Source: Blastococcus tunisiensis
GTDB lineage: Bacteria; Actinomycetota; Actinomycetes; Mycobacteriales; Geodermatophilaceae
NCBI RefSeq assembly: GCF_900112815.1
Contig: NZ_FOND01000001.1
Coordinates: forward strand, 404,816 to 468,815
Reading direction: 5' to 3'
Length of the DNA stretch: 64,000 nt
Position 1 is the first letter of the stretch; each line of letters starts with the position of its first letter. Position numbers and translations under genes: made by a program. Positions 37,246 to 46,455 of the stretch are shown in pieces. A model generated the notes under the pieces. That model was not told the origin of the DNA. It made no database searches and saw only the letters and a list, made by a program, of their open reading frames with translations.

Positions 37246-38970
37246 GTGACCCGTCTCCGCGGCATGGTCTCGCTGCTGGTCCTGCTCGGGCTGGCGGGCT
37301 GCTCGACGGTGCCGATGAGCTCCTCGACCGTGCAGCTCACCCAGGCGCCCAGCATGCCCACCCAGGTGGTCGGGATCGAGCCGCTGCCGCCGGAGCCCGG
37401 GGCCACCCCCGAGGAGGTCGTCCGGTCCTTCATCGACGCGTCGGCGAGCGCCCGGCCGGGACACCGGGTGGCCGTGGAGCACCTGGCGCCGGACGCGCAG
37501 CGGACCTGGCGGAGCGACGAGTCCGGCATCACCGTCATCAGCCCCGGCTACGCCACCGTCACCACCGAGACCGGCGCGGTGGAGGTGACGGCGAACCCGG
37601 TGGGCACGATCGACGACCGCGGCGTCTTCACCGTCACGACCGGGACGACCTTCACCCGGCAGTTCACCCTCCAGCAGGTCGAGGACGAGTGGCGGATCAC
37701 CAACCCGCCCGACGGCCTGATCATGCTCGAGCCGGACTTCCAGCGGCTCTACCAGGAGCTGCCCGCCTACTTCATGGACCCGACCTACCAGCGCCTGGTC
37801 CCGGATCCGCGCTACGTCATCGCCGGCGACGCGCTGCCCACCGTGGTCGTGGAGCGGCTGATCGCCGGGCCGTCGTCGGCGCTGGCGGCCGGGGTGCGCA
37901 ATCCGCTGAGCGGTGCCGTGCTGCGCAGCGCGGTCAGCCTCGAGGGGACGACGGCCGTGGTGGACCTGACCGGGATCCCGGCCGAACCGTCGCCGCTGCT
38001 CGGCCAGATCTCCGCCCAGCTCGTGTGGACCCTCACCCGCCTCGGCAACGCGACGATCCGCGCCGTCGAGGTGCGCATCGACGGGGAGCCGGTCGTCCTC
38101 GACGACGCACCGGACGAGCAGACCCGCGAGCACTGGAGCGGCGTCGACCCCGACGCCGTGCCGCTGGAGACGGTCGGCCACTACCTGACCAACGGTGTGC
38201 TGCACACGGTCACCGCGGGGGAGCCCGTCCCGGGACCGGCCGGGACCGGCGAGTACGGCCTCGTCGACGCGGCGGTGTCCGTCGACGCCGCCACCGGGGA
38301 GTCCTCCTTCCTCGTCGGCATCCGGCCCGAGGCAGGAGGGGCCACGTTGCTCGCCGGGCCGTACGACGGCGCCCTCGCCCCCGTGCTCAGCGGTGCGCAG
38401 CTGAGCTCGCCGACGGTGGCCGCCACCCGCTCGGAGGTCTGGGTGGTCCGCGACGGCACCTCCGTCGTCCGGATCCAGCCGGGCGCCGTGCCGCAGGCGG
38501 TGACCGCGCCCACCCTCCCCGGGCTGGGGGTGACCGAGGTCCTCCAGCTCTCGCCCGACGGAACGCGTGCCGCGCTGGTCATCGACGGGCCCGGTGGCCG
38601 CGGGCTGTACATCGGGACGGTGGTGCGCGCCGACGACGGCAGCGTCGCGCTGCGGGACTTCCGGACGATCACGCCGGAGCTGTCCCAGGTCCTCGACGTC
38701 GCCTGGCGGGACGGCGGGACGCTGCTGGTGGTGGCCGGCGCGGGGGCGGACCGGACCGCGCCGTACCAGGTCGGCGTCGACGGCTGGGGGCTCGTGGAGA
38801 TGTCCCAGTCGGGTCTGCCCAGCCAGCCCCGGTCGATCGCCGCCGTCCCCGCCCGGCCGCCGCTGGTGGACGCCGGGGGCCAGATCTGGCAGCTCACCGG
38901 AGGAACCTGGTCCACCCTGCTGCGCGGCCAGGAGCCGCTGCCGGGATCGGCGCCCTTCTATTCGCTCTGA
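37246..38970 (+). CDS. lpqB: Lipoprotein LpqB, MtrB accessory factor
   Basis: 574 residues. Lipoprotein signal VTRLRGMVSLLVLLGLAGC with lipobox LAGC, then a GerMN-like domain (LPPEPGATPEEVVRSFIDAS ... VVERLIAGPSSALAAG ... VVDLTGIPAEPS) and a C-terminal beta-propeller-like part (LQLSPDGTRAALVI). LpqB binds the MtrB sensor domain outside the membrane and tunes MtrA activity. GTG at 37246 has SD GGGGAGG 5 nt upstream and lies 2 nt after mtrB. Confidence 0.94.
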   Translation: MTRLRGMVSLLVLLGLAGCSTVPMSSSTVQLTQAPSMPTQVVGIEPLPPEPGATPEEVVRSFIDASASARPGHRVAVEHLAPDAQRTWRSDESGITVISPGYATVTTETGAVEVTANPVGTIDDRGVFTVTTGTTFTRQFTLQQVEDEWRITNPPDGLIMLEPDFQRLYQELPAYFMDPTYQRLVPDPRYVIAGDALPTVVVERLIAGPSSALAAGVRNPLSGAVLRSAVSLEGTTAVVDLTGIPAEPSPLLGQISAQLVWTLTRLGNATIRAVEVRIDGEPVVLDDAPDEQTREHWSGVDPDAVPLETVGHYLTNGVLHTVTAGEPVPGPAGTGEYGLVDAAVSVDAATGESSFLVGIRPEAGGATLLAGPYDGALAPVLSGAQLSSPTVAATRSEVWVVRDGTSVVRIQPGAVPQAVTAPTLPGLGVTEVLQLSPDGTRAALVIDGPGGRGLYIGTVVRADDGSVALRDFRTITPELSQVLDVAWRDGGTLLVVAGAGADRTAPYQVGVDGWGLVEMSQSGLPSQPRSIAAVPARPPLVDAGGQIWQLTGGTWSTLLRGQEPLPGSAPFYSL

Positions 38971-39038
38971 CGGCGGGCCCCCTCCACAACCTGCGGGCAG
39001 GCCCGTTCCCGTGGCCGGTTCGCGGCCAGGATCGCACC

Positions 39039-39848
39039 GTGGCCGGGCCGTGGATCGCTGCGCTCGCCGACCTGGTCCTCCCGCGCACCTGCGCCGGGTG
39101 CGGGACCCCGGGCGCCGTCCTCTGCCCCTCCTGCTCCGGGCTGCTCGCCCGGCCCCGGCCGGCCGCGCCGCGGCGGGTGCCCTGGGGCTTCCCCCCGACC
39201 GCCGCCGCGGGCGCGTACGCCGGGCCGGTGCGGCCGGCGGTCGTCGAGTTCAAGGAACGCGGGCGGGCCGAGCTCGCCGTGCCCCTGGGGGCGGCGCTGG
39301 CCCTGGCCGTCGCGGCCGTGGTCTCCGCCGTCCCGGGGAGGCCGGGCGGGCCGGCCCCGGTGCTGCTCGTGCCGGTGCCCAGTTCGCCTGCGGGCCTGCG
39401 CGCGCGGGGCCGCGACCACGTCCGGGAGCTGACCGGTCGGGCGGTCGTCGAGCTGCGGGCGGCCGGGCTGCCGGCCCGGGAGGCCCGGCTGCTGCGCCGC
39501 CGCGGCCGGGTGCGGGACTCCGCAGGGCTGTCCGTGGCCCAGCGGCGGGCGAACCTGGCGGGCACGTTCCGGCTCGCGGACGCCGTCCCCGTGCCAGGCC
39601 CGCGGGCGCTGATGGTCGTCGTCGACGACGTCGTGACGACCGGCGCGACCCTCACCGAGGCCGCCGCGGTGCTCGCCGCGGCCCGCCCCGCGGGCGCCCC
39701 GCCGGTGCTGGCGGCCGTCGTCGCGGCGACCCCGAGAGCGGCCCGGCGCGGCCGTCCGGGGGCCGACCTGCACGTTGTCGGCGACCGGTCCGGGAACGTC
39801 CGCCGAGGGTCCGGGGACCGACTGTCGGGACCCGCCGGGAGCGACTAG
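39039..39848 (+). CDS. ComF family phosphoribosyltransferase-like protein
   Basis: 269 residues. An N-terminal zinc-type motif CAGCGTPGAVLCPSC is followed by PTAAAGAYAGPVRPAVVEFKERGR and the PRPP-binding VVVDDVVTTGATLTEAA, as in ComF/GntX. ComF acts in DNA uptake in some bacteria; in actinobacteria the role is unknown. GTG at 39039 (VAGPWIAALADLVLPRTC) gives the usual N-terminus. The gene lies between lpqB and hpf as in mycobacteria; its stop overlaps the TAGCGT box that may start hpf. Confidence 0.85.
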   Translation: MAGPWIAALADLVLPRTCAGCGTPGAVLCPSCSGLLARPRPAAPRRVPWGFPPTAAAGAYAGPVRPAVVEFKERGRAELAVPLGAALALAVAAVVSAVPGRPGGPAPVLLVPVPSSPAGLRARGRDHVRELTGRAVVELRAAGLPAREARLLRRRGRVRDSAGLSVAQRRANLAGTFRLADAVPVPGPRALMVVVDDVVTTGATLTEAAAVLAAARPAGAPPVLAAVVAATPRAARRGRPGADLHVVGDRSGNVRRGSGDRLSGPAGSD

Positions 39849-39887
39849 CGTCGAAGCGACCTGCAACCGGCTCAACCGGGAGGTCCC

Positions 39888-40565
39888 ATGGAGATCGTGG
39901 TCCGAGGTCGCAACGTCGAGGTTCCGGAGCACTACCGCCAACACGTGGAAGACAAGGTCGGTCAGCTGGAGCGGTTCGACGCGAAGCTCTCCCGCATCGA
40001 CGTCGAGCTCTTCCACGAGAAGAACCCCCGCCAGTCGGCGGCCTGCCAGCGCGTGGAGATCACCCTGCGCGGCAAGGGCCCCGTCGTCCGGGCCGAGGCG
40101 GCCGGCCCCGACTTCTACGCCGCGCTCGACATGGCCACCTCGAAGCTGGACAACCGGCTCCGCCGTGCGGCCGACCGTCGCCGCGTGCACCACGGCCGGC
40201 GCACCCCGGCCAGCGTCCGGGTCGCCGGGGCCGCGGCCGCCGACATGGGCGCCGTCGACGCGCTCGAGCTGGACCGCAAGCTCGCCGAGGGCTCGCACGT
40301 GACCGACCTCGACGAGCACCTGCCCGGGCGGGTGGTCAGGGAGAAACACCACCCGGCCACGCCCATGACCGTCGACCAGGCGCTGCACGAGATGGAACTC
40401 GTCGGCCACGACTTCTTCCTGTTCCAGTGCGCCGACACCGGCCGGCCGACGGTCGTCTACCGCCGGCACGCCTACGACTACGGGCTGATCCGGCTGACCG
40501 ACGTGCCGCAGAACGGCGTGGCCCCGTCCCGCGCCGACGAGCCGCAGGCGGTGCCGACCAGCTGA
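39888..40565 (+). CDS. hpf: Ribosome hibernation promoting factor, long form
   Basis: 225 residues. N-terminal S30AE domain (MEIVVRGRNVEVPEHYRQHVEDK ... HEKNPRQSAACQRVEITL ... DFYAALDMATSKLDNRL) and C-terminal dimerisation domain (VREKHHPATPMTVDQALHEMELVGHDFFLFQ), the long form that pairs 70S ribosomes into 100S. SD GGGAGG precedes the ATG. A TAGCGT box (39845-39850) would give a leader of about 30 nt. A 15-bp hairpin follows. Confidence 0.96.
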   Translation: MEIVVRGRNVEVPEHYRQHVEDKVGQLERFDAKLSRIDVELFHEKNPRQSAACQRVEITLRGKGPVVRAEAAGPDFYAALDMATSKLDNRLRRAADRRRVHHGRRTPASVRVAGAAAADMGAVDALELDRKLAEGSHVTDLDEHLPGRVVREKHHPATPMTVDQALHEMELVGHDFFLFQCADTGRPTVVYRRHAYDYGLIRLTDVPQNGVAPSRADEPQAVPTS

Positions 40566-40570
40566 GTCCC

Positions 40571-40603
40571 GGGCTGGGGGCGCCCGGCGGGCGCCCCCAG
40601 CCC
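40571..40603. terminator. Bidirectional hairpin terminator
   Basis: Perfect 15-bp inverted repeat (arms 40571-40585, 40589-40603) with a 3-nt loop between hpf and the convergent aldehyde dehydrogenase; it marks the left edge of the catabolic island. Confidence 0.8.
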
Positions 40604-40614
40604 GCTCGGACCGG

Positions 40615-42057
40615 TCAGGCGAGCACCGTCGGCAGGTCCATCCCGATGTACTTCTCCTCGAGGAACTCGAGGATGCCCTCCGAGCTGCCTTCCCGGCCGA
40701 GCCCGCTCTGCTTGACGCCGCCGAAGGGCGCGGCGGGGTCGCTGAGCACGGCGCGGTTCACGGCGACCATCCCGGACTCGAGCCGCTGGGCGACCGCCAG
40801 CGCGAGCGCCTGCTCGCCGTACACGTAGGCGATGAGGCCGTGCTCGGTGTCGTTGGCCATCCGCACCGCCTCCGCCACGTCGGCGTAGCCGACGATCGCG
40901 GCGACCGGTCCGAAGATCTCGGTCGCGGTCAGCGCGCTGCCGTGCGCCACGTCGGCGACCACCGTGGGTTCGTAGAACGCGCCGGTCCCGGACGCGTGCC
41001 CACCGGTCGTGACCCGCGCGCCGGCGGCGACCGCATCGGCCACGAGACCGGCCACCTTGTCCCGCTCGGCGACCGAGACCAGCGCGCCGAGCTGCACGCC
41101 CTCCTGCAACCCCGGGCCGGTGCGGACGGCGCGCATCGCCGCGGTGAGACGCTCGGTGAACTCCGCCCGCAGGGAGTCGTGCACGTAGAAGCGGTTCGCG
41201 GCCGTGCACGCGGAACCGCCGTTGCGCATCTTCGCGACCAGGGCCCCCTCGACGGCGGCGTCGACGTCGGCCCCCGGGAGCACGATGAACGGGGCGTTGC
41301 CGCCCAGCTCCATCGAGCAGTGCACCACCGTGTCCGCCGCCTCCCTGAGCAGCAGCCGGCCGACCTCGGTGGAGCCGGTGAACGACAGCTTGCGCACGGC
41401 CGGGTGGTGGATCATGCGGGCGACCGGCGGGCCGGGGGGCACCGGGGTCACCAGGTTCACGACCCCGTCGGGGAGTCCGGCCCGCTGCAGCGCATCGGTC
41501 ACGTAGGCCGCCGTGAGGGGCGTCTCCGGCGCCGGCTTGAGCACCACCGTGCATCCCGCGGCGAGGGCGGGGGCGATCTTGCGGGTCGCCATCGCGGCGG
41601 GGAAGTTCCAGGGCGTGACGAGCAGCGAGACGCCGATCGGCTGCCGCGTCACGAGGATGTGCTTGTCACCGGCGGGGGAGAGCCGGAAGTCCCCGCCGAT
41701 GCGCACCGCCTCCTCGGCGAACCAGCGGAAGAACTCGATGGCGTAGTCGGCCTCACCCAGCGCATCGGCGAGCGCCTTGCCGTTCTCCCGCACGATGATC
41801 TCCGCCATCGTGGCGCGCTCGACCCGCAGCAGCTCGAACACGGCGCGCAGCAGCTCGCCGCGCTCGCGCGGCGGGGTCGCCGCCCACCCGGGGCCCGCGG
41901 CGTCCGCGGCCTCCACCGCGTCGAGGCAGTCCTGTTCCGTGGCGACGGCGAACTGGGCGATCGTCGTGCCGTCGCACGGGTCGGTGACCGGGAAGCGCGC
42001 GTCCCCGGCGCCGGCCCGCCACCGGCCCCCGATGTGCAGGTCGGTCCTCAGCTCCAT
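40615..42057 (-). CDS. Aldehyde dehydrogenase (succinate-semialdehyde/glycolaldehyde type)
   Basis: 480 residues of the NAD(P)-dependent ALDH superfamily, GabD branch. VTPWNFPAAMATRKIAPAL and KPAPETPLTA bind the cofactor, FTGSTEVGRLL is the Rossmann turn, the general base Glu is in MELGGNAPFIV, the catalytic Cys in NGGSACTAANRFYV; EIFGPVAAIVGY and FGGVKQSGLGREG complete it. It probably oxidises a short aldehyde to the acid in the island's pathway. It lies with the iron-ADH and Ldh2 genes on one strand, divergent from iclR. Confidence 0.93.
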   Translation of the reverse strand: MELRTDLHIGGRWRAGAGDARFPVTDPCDGTTIAQFAVATEQDCLDAVEAADAAGPGWAATPPRERGELLRAVFELLRVERATMAEIIVRENGKALADALGEADYAIEFFRWFAEEAVRIGGDFRLSPAGDKHILVTRQPIGVSLLVTPWNFPAAMATRKIAPALAAGCTVVLKPAPETPLTAAYVTDALQRAGLPDGVVNLVTPVPPGPPVARMIHHPAVRKLSFTGSTEVGRLLLREAADTVVHCSMELGGNAPFIVLPGADVDAAVEGALVAKMRNGGSACTAANRFYVHDSLRAEFTERLTAAMRAVRTGPGLQEGVQLGALVSVAERDKVAGLVADAVAAGARVTTGGHASGTGAFYEPTVVADVAHGSALTATEIFGPVAAIVGYADVAEAVRMANDTEHGLIAYVYGEQALALAVAQRLESGMVAVNRAVLSDPAAPFGGVKQSGLGREGSSEGILEFLEEKYIGMDLPTVLA

Positions 42058-42088
42058 GGAAGTCTCCGTTCGTGGTGTCGTCGGCGGG

Positions 42089-43303
42089 TCAGGCGAGGGC
42101 TCGTGCGGGCCGGCCCTCGAAGGCGGCGGTCACGATCTCGGTGACCAGCTCGGCGGACCCGGGGAGCGGGGCGTTGCCCACCAGCCGCGTCACCCCGAGC
42201 GACAGCTCGACGACGCGCGGCAGGTCGGTGCGCTGCATGCCCAGCTCGGCCAGGGAGCCGGGGATGCCGATGTCCGCGACGAGCGCCCGGACCGCGGCGA
42301 GGGTGGCGGGCACGCTGGGGTCGGGCAGTCCCATCGCGGTGCCGATGCCGACCAGCTCCGCGCCGATGGCCGGGGCGCACGCCTCCAGCACGAAGGGCAG
42401 CAGGAGCCCGGTACCCAGCCCGTGCGGCGTGCGGGTGAGGGTGCCGACCGGGTACTGGATCGCATGGGACAGGTGCGTCCCGGCCGTTCCGAACGCCATG
42501 CCGGCGTAGAGGCTGCCCAGCGCCATGTCGGTGCGCGCGGCGAGGTCGCTGCCGTCGGTGACCGCCGTGCGCAGCGAACCCGACACGAGGCGGACGGCGT
42601 CGAGGGCGAGGCCGGAGCTCAGCCGGTTGCGGCCGACGAAGACGCCGAGGGTCTCCGGCCATTCCGTGAACCGGCCCGAGGCGGTGAACGACTCCACCGC
42701 GTGCACGAAGGCGTCGATCCCCGAGTGCGCCGTGACGGCCGGTGGTGCCCCCACGGTGAGCTGGGGGTCGACGACGGCGGCGCGCGGGATCAGGGCCGGG
42801 TCGGAGACGCCGACCTTGAGGGCGCGGTCGGGGTCCGAGAGCACGGCGACGGGGGTGACCTCCGACCCCGTGCCGGCCGTCGTCGGGATCGCGACGACCG
42901 GCAGGACCGGGCCGGGGACCCTGTTCTCGCCGTAGAAGTCCGCCACCGGCCGGGGGTGGCTGACCAGCAGGGCCACCAGCTTGGCCAGGTCCAGGGCGCT
43001 CCCGCCGCCGTATCCGACGACGACGTCGGGACCGAAGCCCCGGGCCAGCTCGGCGGCGGCGAGGACGGAGCCGAGCGGCAGCTCGGCCTGGACGTCGTCC
43101 AGGACCAGCACCGCGTGCCCGCGCCCCTCCAGCTCGGCGTGCAGGGACCGGAAGGCAGGTGTCGCCGAGAGGATCCGGTCGGTGCAGAGGAGCACGCGGC
43201 GCCCGAACCGCTCGACCACGGCGGCGGCGGTGCCGGCCGCGCCGACGCCGAAGCGGATCTCCGCAGGCAGTCGGAGCAGCCCGAACGGTGGCAGCTCAGG
43301 CAT
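42089..43303 (-). CDS. Iron-containing alcohol dehydrogenase (maleylacetate reductase-like)
   Basis: 404 residues. NAD-binding GYGGGSALDLAKLVALL, IPTTAGTGSEVTPVAVL, and the metal ligands in HSGIDAFVHAVE (Asp), GTHLSHAIQYPVG (His) and TPHGLGTGLLLP (His). The family reduces aldehydes or ketones such as lactaldehyde, 4-hydroxybutyrate semialdehyde or maleylacetate; substrate unknown here. Its start overlaps the end of the Ldh2 gene by 8 nt, indicating an operon with it and the ALDH. Confidence 0.92.
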   Translation of the reverse strand: MPELPPFGLLRLPAEIRFGVGAAGTAAAVVERFGRRVLLCTDRILSATPAFRSLHAELEGRGHAVLVLDDVQAELPLGSVLAAAELARGFGPDVVVGYGGGSALDLAKLVALLVSHPRPVADFYGENRVPGPVLPVVAIPTTAGTGSEVTPVAVLSDPDRALKVGVSDPALIPRAAVVDPQLTVGAPPAVTAHSGIDAFVHAVESFTASGRFTEWPETLGVFVGRNRLSSGLALDAVRLVSGSLRTAVTDGSDLAARTDMALGSLYAGMAFGTAGTHLSHAIQYPVGTLTRTPHGLGTGLLLPFVLEACAPAIGAELVGIGTAMGLPDPSVPATLAAVRALVADIGIPGSLAELGMQRTDLPRVVELSLGVTRLVGNAPLPGSAELVTEIVTAAFEGRPARALA

Positions 43304-44345
43304 GGGGGGCCTCCAACGGGTCCGGTCCGATCAGGGCACGGGTGGCGGCCCAGGTGGCCCGGTGCAGCGGGACGCCCTCGGCGAGCCGGAGCGCCCGCAC
43401 GGCCCGGGACCGGTCACCGGGCACGGAGACCGGCGCGCCGCCGCCGGCCCCGCTCGCCCGCAGCTGCTCCAGGTAGGCGGTGAGAGCGGGCAGCGTCCCC
43501 TGCAGGCCGAGTCGCTCGAGGGAGACGGCGAGGAAGAGGTCGCCCTTGGTCGTTGGCTCGGTGGTGTCCAGCGTGCCGCGGACGTCGGTGCCCAGGCCGG
43601 TCCCGGTGAGCACCGCGACGAGCGCCTCGAAGGCCACGCCGAGCGCGTACCCCTTCGATCCGCCGAACGGGGAGATGGCGCCCCGGGTGGCGGCGGCCGC
43701 ATCGGTGGTGGGCCGGCCGTGCTCGTCGACCGCCCAGCCGGCCGGGATCGGCTGGGCCCGGCCCAGGTGGTCGAGGATCTTGCCCATCGAGACCGACGCC
43801 GTCGACATGTCGACCACCAGCGGCTCGCCCGTCGTGGGCACCGCGATCCCGATGGGGTTGGTGCCGACCAGCGCCCGGGAGCCGCCCCAGGGGTGGACCA
43901 GGGCCTCGCTCGTCGTCAGGGCGAGACCGACCTGCCCGGCGCCGGCGATCCGCTCGACGTGGGGGGCGAGCATGCCGATGTGGTTCGCGCGGCGCACGGC
44001 GGCGACGGCCACCCCCGTGCGGTCGGCCCGCCGCACGACCGCGTCGACCGCGGCCTCGGCGACGGTCGCACCGAATCCCCAGCCGCCGTCGACGCTCGCG
44101 AACGAGTCCGTCCGCCACTCGACCCGGATGTCCGCATCGGTGACGATCAGGCCGTTGCGCATCCGCTCCACCAGCACCGGCAGGCGGCGGACGCCGTGCG
44201 AGCTGTGCCCCCGCAGATCGCCGTCGAGCAGCAGCTCGGTCTGGGAGCACGCGTCGCGCTCGGAGGCCCCGGCGCGGCGCAGCACGGCGCGGACCGTGCG
44301 GCGGTACTCCTCGACCTCGATCGAGACTTCGTCGTCCACGTCCAC
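43296..44345 (-). CDS. Ldh2 family (malate/L-lactate/ureidoglycolate dehydrogenase type) oxidoreductase
   Basis: 349 residues. RGHSSHGVRRLPVLVERM, a His in RRANHIGMLAPHVE, HPWGGSRALVGTNPIGIAVP and VVDMSTASVSMGKI, then FGGSKGYALGVAFEAL: the hallmarks of the Ldh2/YlbC-YiaK family, which uses NAD(P)H on 2-keto or 2-hydroxy acids (malate, 2,3-diketogulonate, sulfolactate, ureidoglycolate). First gene of the leftward operon; GTG at 44345. It is divergent from iclR across about 60 nt. Confidence 0.92.
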   Translation of the reverse strand: MDVDDEVSIEVEEYRRTVRAVLRRAGASERDACSQTELLLDGDLRGHSSHGVRRLPVLVERMRNGLIVTDADIRVEWRTDSFASVDGGWGFGATVAEAAVDAVVRRADRTGVAVAAVRRANHIGMLAPHVERIAGAGQVGLALTTSEALVHPWGGSRALVGTNPIGIAVPTTGEPLVVDMSTASVSMGKILDHLGRAQPIPAGWAVDEHGRPTTDAAAATRGAISPFGGSKGYALGVAFEALVAVLTGTGLGTDVRGTLDTTEPTTKGDLFLAVSLERLGLQGTLPALTAYLEQLRASGAGGGAPVSVPGDRSRAVRALRLAEGVPLHRATWAATRALIGPDPLEAPHA

Positions 44346-44377
44346 CTCACCGTCGGCTGTCCGCTCCAGGGCGCGCC

Positions 44378-44383
44378 TACGAT
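44378..44383 (+). promoter_or_regulatory. -10 box TACGAT ahead of iclR
   Basis: TACGAT-N6-ATG (44390) starts a transcript on a 6-codon micro-ORF, not on the iclR start itself. Confidence 0.45.
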
Positions 44384-44389
44384 CCCGGC

Positions 44390-44410
44390 ATGCGACGGAC
44401 CAGGCGATGA
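44390..44410 (+). CDS. Candidate leaderless micro-ORF (MRRTRR)
   Basis: ATG CGA CGG ACC AGG CGA TGA. Its TGA overlaps the iclR ATG as ATGA (44407-44410). No strong SD precedes iclR, so restart after the micro-ORF could drive its translation. Sequence evidence only. Confidence 0.35.
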   Translation: MRRTRR

Positions 44411-45171
44411 CGCGTCCCGCTCAGCAGGACGCCACTTCCTCCCTCCTGCGCGGCCTCTCGCTGCTGGAGCTGTTCTCCGCGGAGCGGACCGAGCTCAGCA
44501 TCCGCGAGCTGGCCCGGCGGTCCGGCGTGCCGAAGTCGACCACCCACCGGCTGGTGCTGGACCTCCTCGAGTGGGGCGCCCTGGAGAGGGGGCGGACCGG
44601 GGTCCGGCTCGGTGTCCGGCTGTTCGAGCTCGGGCACCTGGTCCCGGAGCACGCCCGCCTGCGGGAGCTGGCCATCCCGTTCGCGCACTCGCTGAACGGC
44701 ATCACCCATCTGACCTCGAACCTGGCCGTGCGCGACGGCAACGAGATCATCTACATCGAGAAGATCAGCGCCCGCGACCTGAAGGTGCCGCACTCCCGCA
44801 CGGGTGGCCGCCTGCCCATGCACTGCACCGCGCTGGGCAAGGCGATCCTCGCCTACAGCGACGAGGAGTACGTCGACGCCGTGCTGGCCGGCCCGCTCGC
44901 CCGCCGCTCCCGGAAGACCATCACCGACCCGGCGCAGATCCGCCGGGAGCTCGTCAGCATCCGCCAGGAGAAGGTGGCCTACGACCTCGAGGAATCGCAG
45001 GAGTCGCTGTTCTGCGTGGCGGCACCCATCTTCGCCCGGGGGAACCGCGTCGTGGGGGCGCTCTCGGTCACCGGGGCGACCGCGCTGAACCAGGCGCGCA
45101 GCTTCGCCGGCGTCGTCCGGGCGTCGGCCCAGGCCATCTCGCTCGCGCTCGGAGCGCCGCGCGTCCCCTGA
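44407..45171 (+). CDS. IclR family transcriptional regulator
   Basis: 254 residues. N-terminal winged helix (LLRGLSLLELFSAERTELSIRELARRSGVPKSTTHRLVLDLLEWG) and C-terminal effector domain with SLNGITHLTSNLAVRDGNEIIYIEKI, GRLPMHCTALGKAILAY and LFCVAAPIFARGNRVVGALSVTG. The GAF-like ligand pocket commonly binds small acids. It sits between the leftward dehydrogenase operon and the rightward transporter/enolase operon, so it most likely controls both. ATG at 44407 overlaps the micro-ORF stop. Confidence 0.92.
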   Translation: MTRPAQQDATSSLLRGLSLLELFSAERTELSIRELARRSGVPKSTTHRLVLDLLEWGALERGRTGVRLGVRLFELGHLVPEHARLRELAIPFAHSLNGITHLTSNLAVRDGNEIIYIEKISARDLKVPHSRTGGRLPMHCTALGKAILAYSDEEYVDAVLAGPLARRSRKTITDPAQIRRELVSIRQEKVAYDLEESQESLFCVAAPIFARGNRVVGALSVTGATALNQARSFAGVVRASAQAISLALGAPRVP

Positions 45172-45232
45172 GGCGGGCGTCACAGGATCTGCCCCGCTCT
45201 GCGGGACACGGCCTTGCGACCGGGTGGCACGT

Positions 45233-45247
45233 CGGATGGATGATCCG
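45233..45247. promoter_or_regulatory. Candidate operator, CGGAT-N5-ATCCG
   Basis: 5-bp inverted repeat in the iclR-transporter gap, 75 nt upstream of the binding-protein start. It could bind the IclR protein, but it is short. Confidence 0.2.
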
Positions 45248-45321
45248 CCTGCCTCGCCCCCTCGGACCCGGTCCGCGGGCACGGCAGGACGACGGCGATC
45301 CCACCGAGCAAAGGAGCTACC

Positions 45322-46455
45322 GTGCGCAGATCCCACAGGACGGCCAGCGGGGCGTTGGCCGCGGCCGCGCTCATCCTGGTGTCCGGCTGTTCGGGCGGTG
45401 GCGACGAGACTGCGTCGGGCGACCAGCCCACCTCGGCGAGCGGCGATCTGGACGCCCTCGTGGCGGATGCCCAGGCCGAGGGGCAGCTGACGCTCTACGG
45501 TGACGCCAACGAGACCTCGCTGCAGGCGTGGACCCAGGGGTTCACCGACGAGTACGACATCCCGGTGTCCGTGCTGCGGCTGCCCGGCAGCCAGCTCTTC
45601 CAGCGCTTCGCTCAGGAGCAGTCCGCCGGCCAGGCGCAGGCGGACGTCTTCTGCCTGGCCGACTTCGCCTCGTTGAGCCAGGCGGTCGAGCAGCAGTGGC
45701 TCGCGGAGTACACCCCGGAGAACGGTGACCTGCTGCCGGAGGACCTCGGGGAGCCCGGCTTCTTCTACCCCCTCCAGAACTCCTACTACCAGACCGTCAC
45801 CTACAACACGTCCCTGCTGTCGGAGGAGGAGATCGCCCTCGTCCAGGAGGACCCGATCGCCGCGGCGGGTGACCCCCGGTTCGCCGGCCGCATCGCGGTG
45901 AACATGCCGCAGTCCTCGCAGCAGATCGCCGCCTTCTACTACCAGCTCGCCGAGGGCCGGCTGGCCGACGAGTACGGCTGGGAGGCGTTGGAGGCGATCG
46001 CCGCCAACGACCCGGACTTCCTCTCGTCGGCGGAGCTCGTCAACGGTGTCGTCCAGGGCGAGTACGCACTCGGCGTGGGCATCACGGACAGCCTGGCCGG
46101 TCCCATCGCGCTGCAGGGCGCCCCGATCGAGTTCGCCTATCCGGACACGACCGTCGGTGGCGCGTTCGGGTGCGGGGTCGTCGAGAACGCCCCCAACTCC
46201 GCCGCCGCCCGCCTGTTCATGGAATGGGGGACGTCCCCGGAGGCCGGCGCCCGGTACTCCGAGATCACCCAGACCAACCCGCTCAACAGCGAGGTCGAGG
46301 ACAACCGGGAGATCACGGCACTCGACTGGTACGAGGCGCCGGACGACTCCACCACCTGGTTCGAGTTCGTGACCGACGAGGAGTTCCTGGGCACGATCGG
46401 TCCGGACGGCGACTTCTACGACCGGTGGAGCGAGACCTTCGGGTACTCCGGCTGA
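45322..46455 (+). CDS. ABC transporter substrate-binding lipoprotein (AfuA/PotD-like)
   Basis: 377 residues. Lipoprotein signal ending LILVSGC (lipobox Cys), then a type II periplasmic-binding fold: GQLTLYGDANETSLQAW, PGSQLFQRFAQEQSAGQAQADV, PLQNSYYQTVTYNTSLL, GVGITDSLAGPIALQ. It resembles iron/polyamine/2-aminoethylphosphonate-type extracellular proteins; the ligand is probably an anionic small molecule given the island. SD AAAGGAG is 5 nt before GTG 45322. The stop overlaps the permease ATG. Confidence 0.9.
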   Translation: MRRSHRTASGALAAAALILVSGCSGGGDETASGDQPTSASGDLDALVADAQAEGQLTLYGDANETSLQAWTQGFTDEYDIPVSVLRLPGSQLFQRFAQEQSAGQAQADVFCLADFASLSQAVEQQWLAEYTPENGDLLPEDLGEPGFFYPLQNSYYQTVTYNTSLLSEEEIALVQEDPIAAAGDPRFAGRIAVNMPQSSQQIAAFYYQLAEGRLADEYGWEALEAIAANDPDFLSSAELVNGVVQGEYALGVGITDSLAGPIALQGAPIEFAYPDTTVGGAFGCGVVENAPNSAAARLFMEWGTSPEAGARYSEITQTNPLNSEVEDNREITALDWYEAPDDSTTWFEFVTDEEFLGTIGPDGDFYDRWSETFGYSG

